A stretch of DNA of 64,000 nt, taken from positions 124,001 to 188,000 of the forward strand of contig CANJKZ010000956.1 in assembly GCA_947471745.1 (NCBI GenBank). The letters are read 5' to 3'. Positions 49,563 through 58,722 of this stretch are shown here, piece by piece. The notes beneath the pieces are model-generated. The model was given only the letters and a program-made list of their open reading frames with translations. It did no database searches and was not told the DNA's origin. This DNA is from Closterium sp. Naga37s-1. Lineage: Eukaryota; Streptophyta; Zygnematophyceae; Desmidiales; Closteriaceae. The stretch's first letter is position 1, and each line of letters starts with the position of its first letter. Made by a program: the position numbers and the translations under genes.

Positions 49563-52326
49563 CGACCTGAGCTCGAACTAACTGTCTGGTCCCATCCCCA
49601 AGGAGATTGGTTCCATGGTCGCCCTCACCAAACTGTCAGTTACTCCCCTCCACCACACCCCATTGCATCCTTTCCCTTGAAATCCCTGCCTGCCTTTCTT
49701 CGTTTATGCACACCCGAGTCTTGACCTCAAAGTCTCACTCACTCATGCTCGCCCCACCTCCCCTCCTTCCGTTCTTCCTCTGCCCTGCACGCCTTTCTTC
49801 CAGTGACCTTTCGGACAACCAGCTTTCGGGCAACATTCCTATAACATTTGGAGAACTAATCCAAATGGAATTCCTGTGAGCTGCACACAACACCCTGTCG
49901 CAGCCAAGAATCGAACGTGCAGACATGTGTCAATGTGAAGGCAGGTAGAAGCCATGGAAGGTTGGCTTGGCAGCGAAAAAAAGTTTGTTGTCAAGTGGGT
50001 GTTAGATTCAAAGTGCAGGCAATAACATAACCAAAGGCCAGGGCATGTTCAGTAGAGGATTGTAGCATATGAACAAAAAAAACAAATCGAACAGATGCTG
50101 GGTCCAAAGATGGCAAAATATTGTTAAAGGTCCATCACAAATGAGAAAGTGAGCTTTTACCAACTACAGCACCCACCCGTTTCCAACATCCCATTTGTTC
50201 TTCGCTCCTTGTTTTTTGTTTGTTACTACTAGTCTTCCAATGTGTGTTTGCCCTGATTTGTCCCTCTCACCTGTTTCTCCCCCTCACCTGCTGTTATGCC
50301 TTCAATCTGATGTTTCCATTCCACCCATTATCTTTTGCAGGGACCTCTCAAACAACCAGCTTGAAGGCGTCCCTTCCACTTTGGGTGCACTCAGCGTGAT
50401 GTCTTACATGTGAGCTACATGCGTGCAGCTGGAATTGTAGCAGCAATTCTAAGCCGGACGCACCATTGATACACACCAAACGTTTTGCTTGTATTTGTGT
50501 ACCAACTGTGTGTCCAGTGCATATACCATGCCAGTGTTTCCCAATGCCCGATCAAATGAATTCCCAACCAACAGGTCCCTCGCTTACAACAAGCTCTCTG
50601 GACCCATCCCTGACACCATCGGCTCCCTCGTCAGCCTTACCAATCTGTACGCCATGGTTGAGAAATTCTAATTGTAGATCACTTGTGAGCTGGCAATGTT
50701 TTTCTCCCCAGTTTTGCCCGTCACCCAACCTTCTCTTCTAGTAAGGTTGAACAACTTGGGCTGCAGGCTGTAACACTGATTCTCTCTCATCCCATTTACT
50801 GGCACTACTCCCTTTGGCGTTGTTTTGCCGCTCTCCCATGCTGCTGCAGGGGCCTTCATTCCAACAAACTCTCGGGCGCCATCCCTCCTTCCATTGCCTT
50901 GCTGAAAAATATCAATGACCTGTGGGTGTAGGGATGAGCAAGGGGCGAACACGAACATGTTCGTGTTCGCCCCTAGACGAACACATCCGTTTGCCGAACC
51001 GAACACTGTTCGGTTCGGCGAACACTTTAAGCAAAAACACGTGTTCGCCGTTCGCCTGTGAAGGCATGTTCGGGCGAACATCGAACACGTTCGTGTTCGT
51101 CGCGGGGCAAATTGCAGCAGCGGCCCGAACACGAACGTGTTCGGGCGAACGTCAAACACTGTTCGGCGAACAATTTAAGCAAAAAAAACAAACCTGTTCG
51201 GTTCGCCTCGAACACGTTCGAGGCGAACCGAACAGGTGTTCGCCCTTGTGCTCATGTCTATGTGGGTGCCACGCTGCCACTGCCAGTCCGTACTGCTGCT
51301 GCTGTGCCTCTCTACCTCTGCTGCTCTTCGACCCTCCACAGCCAGCCAGCCCAACACTCTGTTTTGTTTTTACAGCTTCAACTTAGATTTTTGTACCATT
51401 TTGACTTACGCCACTTCTTCCTTATTCTGTGCTTTCCATTCATCAATCCACTGTCTTTGCTGTTTTCCCAGCGACCTGAGCTCCAATCAACTCTCTGGTA
51501 CCATCCCCAAGGAGATTGGTTCCATGGTCGCCCTCACCAAGCTGTCAGTGACCGACCTCCACCACACCTCGTCGCATCCTTTCCCTTGCCATCCCTGCCT
51601 TCCTTTCTTCGTTTATGCATACTCGATTCTTGTCCCATGCGGAGTCTCACTCACTTGTGCCCAACCTGCTCTCCTTCCGTTTTTCCTCTGCCCTGCACGC
51701 CTTTCTCCCAGTGATCTTTCAGACAACCAGCTTTCGGGCAACATCCCTGCAAATTTAGAAGCACTCATTCAAATGAAATTCCTGTGAGCTGCACACAACA
51801 CCCTGTCGCAGTCGAGAATTGATTGTGCGAACCTGTATCAGCGGTAAGGCAGGTAGGAGCCATGGAAGGTTGGCTTGGCGGCGAAAAAAGCTTGTTGTCA
51901 AGTGGGATTAAGATTCAAAGTGCAGGTGATTCCGTAATCAAAGGGCTAGGGCATGTTCAGTGTAGTGTTGCAAGATATCTACAAGAAATTGGGTCCAAAG
52001 CTGGCTACATTTTGTAATAGGCCATCACAAATGATACAGCGGGCTTTAACCAACTACAACAGCCACCCAGTACACATACATAAAGTCAAACAAAAGATGC
52101 ATTATTATTTTCCGACATCCCATTTCTTCTTGTTTCTTTGTTGCTTCCAGTCTTCCATCGTGCTTTGCCCTGACTTCTCCCCTTCACCTGTTTCTCCTTC
52201 TCACCTGCTGTTATGCCTTCAATTTGATGCTTCCATTCCAACCATGATCTTTTGCAGGGACCTCTCAAACAACCAGTTTGAAGACATCCCTTCCATTTTG
52301 GGTGCACTCAGCGCGATGACTTACTT
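47644..52326 (+). CDS. Plant-type leucine-rich-repeat gene, partial, 13 exons (probably a pseudogene)
   Basis: Exons: 47644-47715, 47893-47964, 48432-48500, 48743-48814, 49273-49344, 49563-49634, 49804-49875, 50341-50409, 50575-50646, 50850-50921, 51472-51543, 51712-51783, 52258-52326. Each is 72 bases (the third of each set is 69), starts after CAG, ends before GT, and splits a codon after its second base (phase 2). Each therefore encodes exactly one LRR of the plant type, such as DLSSNQLSGPIPKEIGSMVA. Such repeats form the ligand-binding face of extracellular receptor-like proteins; signal peptide, transmembrane and kinase parts are not in view. Exon 6 has an in-frame TAA where exons 1 and 11 have CAA. 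Transposon debris abuts both ends, so the gene is truncated here. Confidence 0.8.
49563..51471 (+). repeat. LRR cassette 2 (five exons plus introns, with one MITE)
   Basis: Same five-exon order as cassette 1, starting 1,919 bases downstream. Exon 6 carries a TAA stop. A hAT MITE (50929-51260) sits at the last donor site. Confidence 0.85.
50929..51260. mobile_element. hAT MITE with GAACAC arrays (copy 3), at an LRR splice donor
   Basis: 332 bases, ends TAGGGATGAGCAA and TGCTCATGTCTA. The exact 8-base target duplication TGTGGGTG lies at 50921-50928 and 51261-51268. The duplicated bases contain the last exon base and the GTGGGTG donor of LRR exon 10. The interior is built of CGAACACG/CGTGTTCG palindromic words. 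Confidence 0.9.
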
Positions 52327-52381
52327 GTGAGCTACATGCATGCAGCTCGCATTGTAGGTGCATTATTGAACCAGACGCATC
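51472..52381 (+). repeat. LRR cassette 3 (three exons, incomplete)
   Basis: Holds the first three exon types and intron sequence up to CATTGATAC, where a hAT-type MITE interrupts. The same intron position is uninterrupted near 48556 and 50465. Confidence 0.85.
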
Positions 52382-52389
52382 ATTGATAC

Positions 52390-52819
52390 CTAAGTTGTGT
52401 CCGCACGTTTTCGGAACCACGTAATCGTAATGTTATGCGTAAACGTAAACGTACGCATACGTACGCGTAAATTCGCGAAACATATGTCCGGGCAGGGTAA
52501 AAAAAATGTCAAACGACTAAGGGCGCAGGACAAGAGGCAGAAACTGAGATAAACAAATGTTAGTGTGAGTGGGAGGAGGGAGGAAAGTGTGCTCGGGTTA
52601 GTAAACCAGCACATGGAACCCGCAACTACTTGGGTGGTGGTCGAAACATCGTCGCACCACCCTTTGGTTGTGCATCCACAGCCAAATGAGGGTACAAGAG
52701 GGCTTGTTGGGCAGCCTACAAAAATTTGTTACCTGCCCGCAAATGTAAACGTATTCTTGATCCGCACACGTATGGTAAAACGTACGTAAACGTAAACGTA
52801 CGGGTATCATCCAACTTAG
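52390..52819. mobile_element. hAT-type MITE with GTAAACGTA arrays
   Basis: 430 bases with 8-base terminal inverted repeats CTAAGTTG and CAACTTAG and an exact 8-base target duplication ATTGATAC (52382-52389 and 52820-52827). The parallel intron copies near 48556 and 50465 show the site without it. Subterminal GTAAACGTAAACGTACG words lie near both ends (52440-52470 and 52745-52800). The central part is plain and non-coding. Confidence 0.9.
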
Positions 52820-52833
52820 ATTGATACCCACCT

Positions 52834-52867
52834 ATAGACACGAGCACAAGGGCGAACACCTGTTCGG
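52834..52867. mobile_element. End fragment of a GAACAC-type hAT MITE
   Basis: TAGACACGAGCACAAGGGCG and the following bases match the end of copy 3 (51227-51260) in inverted orientation, then stop where Cop-A copy A5 begins. Confidence 0.7.
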
Positions 52868-52936
52868 TCCACGCTGATTGCCCCTGAGGGAGACCCGGAT
52901 GCACCAGACATCCCGACTCCTCGATCGTACGCTGAG

Positions 52937-54490
52937 GTGATCGAGGGTCCCTACTCCTCTCAGTGGCAGTCAGCCATGGACGCAGAGATGGCTTCCTGGA
53001 AGTCCACAGGCACCTACGTCGACGACGTTCCCCCACCTGGGGCGAACATCGTCAGTGGCATGTGGATTTTCAGGGTGAAGCGGCCGCCGGGTTCTCCGCC
53101 TGTCTTCAAGGCGCGTTACGTGGCTCGAGGCTTCAGTCAGCGGCAGGGAGTTGACTACTTTCAGACCTTCTCCCCGACCCCGAAGATGACCACTCTTCGG
53201 GTTCTACTACACGTTGCTGCTCAGCGAGACTACGAGCTTCACTCTCTTGACTTCAGCACTGCTTTCCTGCAGGGCAGCCTGCACGAGGAGATCTGGCTGC
53301 GCCGCCCACCTGGCTTCACTGGGTCGTTTCCTGCTGGTACCGAGTGGAGCCTCTGGCGGCCAGTCTACGGTCTCCGCCAGGCGCCCCGTGAGTGGCACGA
53401 CACACTGAGGACTACAATTGCGGCTCTTGGGTTCGCTCCTTCTACTGCCGACCCGTCGCTGTTTCTACGCACCGACACCTCTTTGCCGCCGTTCTACATC
53501 CTCGTGTACGTCGACGACTTGGTCTTTGCCACTGCTGACACTGCTGGACTCGCCCACGTGAAGTCAGAGCTGCAGAAGAGACACACGTGCACAGACCTGG
53601 GTGAACTGCGCAGCTACCTTGGCTTGCAGATCACCCGGGACAGAGCACAGCGCACCATTACCCTGACTCAGTCACACATGGTGCAGCAGGTCCTTCAGCG
53701 CTTCGACTTCACGTACTCCTCGCCTCAGGCCACTCCTCTGTCTACTCGCCACTCGCTCTCAGCTCTGCCTTCGGATGAGTCCGTAGAGCCGAGTGGCCCG
53801 TACCCAGAGCTTGTTGGCTGCCTCATGTACCTGATGACCTACACACGACCTGACCTAGCATACCCTCTTAGCATCTTGGCACGCTATGTTGCTCCTGGGA
53901 GACACCGACCAGAGCACATGGCTGCAGCGAAGAGGGTGTTGCGCTACTTGTGCAGTACGTCGGGCATGGGGCTAGTGCTTGGAGGGCGGAGTCCAGTGGT
54001 CCTCATTGGTCACGCAGACGCGTCTTGGGTTGACGACCTGGCTACTCAGCGGTCGTCACAGGGTTACACCTTCAGCCTTGGTTCCGGCTCTGTTTCGTGG
54101 CGGTCTACCCGCTCGTCTTCTGTTCTCAGCTCCAGCTGTGAGGCTGAGATCTACGCAGGGGCCATGGCTGCACAGGAGTTACGCTGGCTCACCTACCTGC
54201 TGTCTGACCTTGGAGAGCCGCCTCGTTCTCCTCCAGTTCTGTACGTAGACAACAAGGCCATGCTGGCCTTGTGTCGGGAGCACAGACTGGAGCACAGAAC
54301 AAAGCACATTGCTCTTCGCTACTTCCTTGCTCGTGAGCTGCAGCAGCATGGTCAGCTGCGACTTGCTTACGTGGCCTCTGAGGCCAACAGTGCTGATATC
54401 TTTACCAAGGCACTTCCGCCTGGTGATCATCAGCGCTTCTGTACGATGCTAGGCCTTGTGCCTACTTGGCCTCACTTGCTCACTTCTTGA
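52937..54490 (+). CDS. Cop-A copy A5: RT to RNase H block
   Basis: EGPYSSQWQSAMDAEMASWK, SGMWIFRVKRPPGSPPVF, ARYVARGFSQRQGVDYF, LHSLDFSTAFLQGSLHEEI, YGLRQAPREWHDTL, the palm box YVDDLVFATAD, PELVGCLMYLM, SSQGYTFSLGSGSVSW, SCEAEIYAGAMAAQELRW, LYVDNKAML and HRTKHIALRYF, ending LLTS. Only polymerase and RNase H functions are represented. Confidence 0.85.
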   Translation: MIEGPYSSQWQSAMDAEMASWKSTGTYVDDVPPPGANIVSGMWIFRVKRPPGSPPVFKARYVARGFSQRQGVDYFQTFSPTPKMTTLRVLLHVAAQRDYELHSLDFSTAFLQGSLHEEIWLRRPPGFTGSFPAGTEWSLWRPVYGLRQAPREWHDTLRTTIAALGFAPSTADPSLFLRTDTSLPPFYILVYVDDLVFATADTAGLAHVKSELQKRHTCTDLGELRSYLGLQITRDRAQRTITLTQSHMVQQVLQRFDFTYSSPQATPLSTRHSLSALPSDESVEPSGPYPELVGCLMYLMTYTRPDLAYPLSILARYVAPGRHRPEHMAAAKRVLRYLCSTSGMGLVLGGRSPVVLIGHADASWVDDLATQRSSQGYTFSLGSGSVSWRSTRSSSVLSSSCEAEIYAGAMAAQELRWLTYLLSDLGEPPRSPPVLYVDNKAMLALCREHRLEHRTKHIALRYFLARELQQHGQLRLAYVASEANSADIFTKALPPGDHQRFCTMLGLVPTWPHLLTS

Positions 54491-54693
54491 CCTTGCTTGT
54501 ACTGTGATCTTTCTATACCTGCACTTGCCTGTTTACCTTTATATATGATCTTGCATGTGAACTGGTCTTTTGGCCTTTGCTCTTGTGCTCGGATTGTGTG
54601 GTGACATTGTGATCCACCCTAAGCTTGCTTTGCTTTGCTTTGCTTGACTGGTCTTGCGACCTCTTGTTCTCCCCCACTTTGCCTATGGGGGTG

Positions 54694-54819
54694 TGTCAAA
54701 CTTATATGCTGTAGTCTGTGTAGGCTGTAGTGGGGTAGACAATATGGGGTACAACACTTCTAGGTTTTCCTACTTGTACCCACCTCTTTCCTAGTTCATT
54801 CATTCCTCATTTCTTCACA
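54694..54819 (+). repeat. 3' LTR of Cop-A copy A5
   Basis: 126 bases from TGTCAAACTTATATG to TTTCTTCACA, after CTATGGGGGTG. Confidence 0.85.
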
Positions 54820-55319
54820 CCTCCTCCTCCTCCGTCTCCCACTGCTGTAGCTGCCGCTGAGGGGGGTGGGTGTGTGGGAGCCGACGGAGTGGTGCTAGGG
54901 GGTGGAGTGTGAGTAGTGCTAGAGGTGCAGCAGGGGGTGTGTGAAAGGGGGGTGCGACAGTGGGGGAGGTTGAAGGGAAGTAGCCGTCGTGTTGCCAGCA
55001 GTGCCAGTAATCCGGAGGTGCGCTTCCGGTAGCCCAGTGATGCTGCTGCGCCAGTTGCCCGTGGGTCCGTTGCTCCTGCCGCTCGTCTTAGCCGCGGAGC
55101 CAGTTACTCCTGTAGTCCGGAGGTGCGCCTCCGGTAGCCACAGTGCGCGCCGCTCCTGTTGCCCGTGTGTCTGCAGCTTCAGCCGTTGCCTCCTCTCTCC
55201 TTTCCTATCAGTCTAGCCTCTTCCTCCTCACTTGCCCTCTGTGATAGCCTCTAGCTTTACTTATTACTGTGAACTATAAACTGTACTTGTGCTCAAAATG
55301 TGTGGTGACATTGTGATCC

Positions 55320-55553
55320 TGTCGGAATATTGGCATAAGTAGTTACGTTTAAGTGGGCCTAGGCTTAGTAGCCTAGGCCAAAGGGGGGTCGAGCTAGTTT
55401 GTGCCAAGGAGGGAGAGTGGAGAGATGAGAGGAGAATGAGTGTTCACTATAGCACTAGGGTACATATAGCAAACAAAGAGGTGCACCACCTATAAAGTTA
55501 ATATCTACACTACAGCTAGAACTACATGCAGGTATAAGAATATAATTCTGACA
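55320..55553 (-). repeat. 3' LTR of NA-F
   Basis: 234 bases. On plus it runs from TGTCGGAATATTGG to AATTCTGACA. The left neighbour is the target duplication GATCC. Confidence 0.9.
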
Positions 55554-56037
55554 TCCCCCCGTAACTGCATGCAGGAATAGCTAAGTGCAGAACACAACCT
55601 GCAGGGGTACACCACAGATAGAGAAAACAGCAACAGCAGGCAAGGTAACAGAGCAGGTACAGCAGCAAAGGGGCAGGCACTCCTACCACCCCTTTACTCT
55701 CCTCCCCCCCCCCCCCCCCCACCTTAGAGGGACGGGGGCTGGTTGGTCTCACACCCGCCACCCCAATGCCACTCCCCTGGCTCCCCCACACCCTCACACC
55801 CTCCCCCCCAGCGGCAGCTGCAGCAGTGGGAACGAAAGGAGGAGGAGGGGAAGGGAAACACACCACCCATCACCCCCACACCCGCCACCCCCAGACCCAC
55901 CCCCCCACGGCTGCAGGGAGACGAAGGAGGGGGGGGGGGGGGGGGGGGGGCGGGGATAAAGCCACAGAGCGGCTACAGAGGGTCGGCGCGCTTTAAGGCA
56001 GGGGCGGCTGCAGTGAGTGCAGGCGCGGGGTGAGGTA

Positions 56038-56545
56038 GAGGCGCCGTCGCGGGCGCCAGGGGCGGGTCCGCAGTGGCTCAGGGCACCGTCGTGGGCGCCA
56101 GGGGCGGGTCCGCAGCGGGGCAGGGCACCGGCACGGGCGCCAGGGGCGGGTCCGCGGCGGCTCAGGGCACCGTCGCGGGTGCCAGGGGCGGGTCCGCTGC
56201 GGCTCAGGGCACCGTCGTGGGCGCCAGGGGCGGGTCCGCGGCAGCTCAGGGCACCGTCGCGGGCGCCAGGGGCGGGTCCGCGGCGGCTCAGGGCGCCGTC
56301 GCGGGCGCCAGGGGCGGGTCCGCGACGGGCAGGGCACCGGCACAGGCGCCAGGGGCGGGTCCGCGACGGCTCAGGGCACCGTCGTGGGCGCCAGGGGCGG
56401 GTCCGCGGCGGCTCAGGGCACCGTTGCGAGCGCCAGGGGCGGGTCCGCGGCGGCTCGGGGCACCGTCGCGGGCGCCAGGGGCGGGTCCGCGGCGGCTTTG
56501 GGCGCCGTCGCGGGCGCCAGGGGCGGGTCCGCGACGGGCAGAAAA
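56038..56545. repeat. 42-base minisatellite inside NA-F
   Basis: The unit contains GGGCGCCAGGGGCGGGTCCG and GGCTCAGGGCACCGTCG. It recurs about twelve times with little variation, every 42 bases. Being a multiple of three, it leaves long open frames on both strands (for example GARGGSAAAQGTVA), which I regard as shadows. Confidence 0.9.
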
Positions 56546-56674
56546 AAACGTCACGCGCCACCCGGGCGCGGGACAGAACGAAAATCGCCACACGCCCGAG
56601 GCGCGCGACCGGAAAAACAGCAGCGGAAGCGAGAGGCTGGCCCATAGGCCAGGACTTAACAGGCTTTGATAGCA

Positions 56675-56908
56675 TGTCGAAATAGTGGCATAAGTAGTTA
56701 GGTTTAAGTGGGCCTAGGCTTAGTAGCCTAGGCCAAAGGGGGGTCGAGCTAGTTTGTGCCAAGGAGGGAGAGTCGAGAGATGAGAGGAGAATGAGTGTTC
56801 ACTATAGCACTAGGGTACATATAGCAAACAAAGAGGTGCACCACCTATAAAGTTAATATCTACACTACAGCTAGAACTACATGCAGGTATAAGAATATAA
56901 TTCTGACA
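56675..56908 (-). repeat. 5' LTR of NA-F
   Basis: 234 bases matching 55320-55553 with about four substitutions. Bounded on the right by the target duplication GATCC. Confidence 0.9.
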
Positions 56909-56981
56909 GATCCACCCTGAGCTTGTTTTTGCTTTGCTTTGCTTGTTGTGCTGATTACACTCCACTTTGGCTATGGGGGTG

Positions 56982-57123
56982 TGTCAAAATGTTATGTTTG
57001 TCTAGCCTGCAGTGGGGTACTCAATAGTGAGTACAGCCCAATCTAGGGTTTGCTATATGTACTCAACTGCTTGCTAGTGAAACCTCTCTTCTCTGTTTCA
57101 TCCATTCGTCCCATATTCTAACA
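56982..57123 (+). repeat. 3' LTR of the NA-D-like element
   Basis: 142 bases from TGTCAAAATGTTATG to ATATTCTAACA, after CTATGGGGGTG. The core GTCTAGCCTGCAGTGGGGTA is shared with the solo LTR at 40068 and the LTR at 25148. Confidence 0.8.
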
Positions 57124-57216
57124 CTCCTCTACGCAACGCTGGCAGGCGATCGACCATGTTGTGCTGTCTGTCGACCAGGCTAGCTGCACAGTTGCTAGGT
57201 GCCTCATGTAGTGATT
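57124..57216 (+). repeat. Short gypsy-related segment repeated at 58351-58449
   Basis: About 93 bases starting CTCCTCTACGCAACGCTGGC, matching 58351-58443 with about six differences. It separates the NA-D-like LTR from a Cop-A fragment. Confidence 0.8.
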
Positions 57217-58129
57217 GTTGCGCTACTTGTGCAGTACGTCGGGCATGGGGCTCGCGCTTGGAGGACGGGCTCGAGTTGTCCTCACTGGTCACGCAGACGC
57301 TTCCTGGGTTGACGACTTGGCTACGCAGCGGTCGTCACAGGGTTACACCTTCAGCCTTGGCTCCGTTTCTGTCTCTTGGCGGTCTACCCGCTCGTCTTCT
57401 GTTCTCAGCTCCAGTTGTGAGGCTGAGATCTACGCTGGGGCCATGGCTGCACAGGAGCTACGCTGGCTCACCTACCTGCTGACCGACTTGGGAGAGGCGC
57501 CTCGTTCTCCTCCAGTTCTGTACGTCGTCAACAAGGCAATGCTTGCCTTGTGTCAGGAGCACAGACTGGAGCACAGAACGAAGCACATTGCTCTGCGCTA
57601 CTTCCTTGCTCGAGAGTTGCAGCAGCGTGGTCAGCTTCGTCTTGCTTACGTGGCCTCTCAGGCCAATACTGCTGATGTTTTCACCAAGGCACTTCAGCCT
57701 TGTGATCATCAGCGTTTCTGTACTATTCTAGGCCTTGTACCTACTGTGCCTCACTTGCTTACTTCTTGACTCTGCTTGTACAGTGATCTCTATACATATA
57801 CCTGCATGCTTACACTTGCTAGGTTGTGATCACTGTATTACTTGTTCTCCTTCATATAACTCTGCATGTGAACTGGCCTTGTGGCCATTTGCTTGTGCTC
57901 AGAATGCGTGGTGACTTTGTGATCCACCCTGAGCTTGCTTTGTCTTTCTTGACCGGTCTTGTGACCTCTTGTTCTCCCCCACTTTGCCTATGGGGGTGTG
58001 TCAAACCTATATGCTATAGTCTGTTTAGGCTGTAGTGGGGTAGTTCATATAGGGTAGAACACTTTTAGGTTTCCTACTTGTACCCACCTGCTTGCTAGTT
58101 CAGTCATTCATTCCTTCACTATTCTAACA
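57217..58129 (+). mobile_element. Cop-A fragment: RNase H, 3' untranslated region and 3' LTR
   Basis: Starts within the block before RNase H (RYLCSTSGMGLALGG), runs to LLTS at 57769, then the normal 3' untranslated stretch, CTATGGGGGTG and a 131-base LTR (57999-58129, TGTCAAACCTAT to TATTCTAACA). Partial fossil; closest in sequence to copy A1. Confidence 0.85.
57999..58129 (+). repeat. 3' LTR of the 57.2-58.1 kb Cop-A fragment
   Basis: 131 bases, nearly the same as the LTR at 3172-3302. The right neighbour is gypsy 5' sequence starting CGAAGGCGACTTC. Confidence 0.85.
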
Positions 58130-58135
58130 CGAAGG

Positions 58136-58162
58136 CGACTTCGGGATGGTATCCCGAAGTCG
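58136..58162. other. Perfect 11-base hairpin
   Basis: CGACTTCGGGA (58136-58146), loop TGGTA, then its exact complement TCCCGAAGTCG (58152-58162). It lies in the untranslated 5' part of the gypsy element, right after a Cop-A LTR. Confidence 0.85.
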
Positions 58163-58722
58163 ATGTGGCTCGTCAGGCGCAGACAACAGCCGACGATTGC
58201 ACAACGGTGCAAGTCGGGCCAATCGTCTGCGCGCATCTGCGAGCGTGCGCACTGCTGTCTTCTACGGGGCAACGCTGGACAGTCGCTCTGCTGCAGCGTT
58301 GGCACACCGTCGACCTGCTGTGTTGGCAGGTTGCCCTTCTGCAGTGCTGGCGCAGCTCCTCTACGCAACGCTGGCACGCGGTCGACCATGCTGTGCTGTC
58401 TGTCGACCAGGCTAGCTGCAGAGTTGCTAGGTGCCTGATGTAGTCATTGTTGTCATTGCTTGTTCAACAATTCTGTAATTCCAACTTTGCTAGTGGAAAC
58501 TCTTGCCAATTTCTCCCGTGATTATGCAAGCACTAAGGAACTAGGCAAAGCTACGATCACTCATAGTAGTTCGTGCCAACCCCGTAGTCTAGCTCACTAG
58601 CGTTGTAGAGTCAATCTCCGCATGGTGCAGTGAGCGTGGACGGCCCCGCAGATTACCTTCAAACAGGAGCCGACTTTTGCACCTACTAAGTCGTTCGTTG
58701 GCCGACAGCAGCGATAGTCACC

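Larger units (their letters stand above)
52868..54819 (+). mobile_element. Ty1/copia element, family Cop-A, copy A5 (3' part)
   Basis: Begins abruptly in the stretch before RT (about 52868) and has RT, RNase H to 54490, the usual 3' untranslated stretch, CTATGGGGGTG and the 3' LTR 54694-54819. The upstream half of the element is not present. Its RT-RNase H frame is open over its length, and it is close to the copy at 33450-34983. Partial fossil. Confidence 0.85.
55320..56908 (-). mobile_element. Short non-autonomous LTR element NA-F, looks whole
   Basis: Two 234-base LTRs (55320-55553 and 56675-56908) differ at about four positions. The target duplication GATCC is at 55315-55319 and 56909-56913. 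On the minus strand the primer site TGCTATCAAAGCCTG (about 56660-56674) follows the 5' LTR, and a purine tract precedes the 3' LTR. The interior of about 1.1 kb holds C/G homopolymer tracts and a 42-base minisatellite and encodes no recognisable gag or pol. It is a TRIM/LARD-like passenger that needed proteins from another family. Confidence 0.88.
54820..57123 (+). mobile_element. NA-D-like short LTR element, 3' part, with NA-F nested inside
   Basis: The interior (54820-55319) resembles NA-D read in its own sense: GCCAGTTACTCC and GCCGCTGAGGGGGGTGGGTG-type words, then CTCTGTGATAGCCTCTAGCT and GAACTATAAACTG. After NA-F it resumes at 56909 with a polypurine tract and a 142-base LTR (56982-57123, TGTCAAAATGTTATG). 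No protein is seen. It directly follows the A5 LTR, and no 5' LTR of its own is recognised. Confidence 0.65.

Noticed and set aside
52440-52800. GTAAACGTA arrays as interstitial telomere repeats
   Set aside because: Units are not the plant TTTAGGG type, occur inverted near both ends, and lie inside a MITE with an 8-base duplication.
55794-56762. Pro/Arg-rich and Gly/Ala-rich frames in NA-F
   Set aside because: The 42-base repeat is open in several frames; there is no protein signature.
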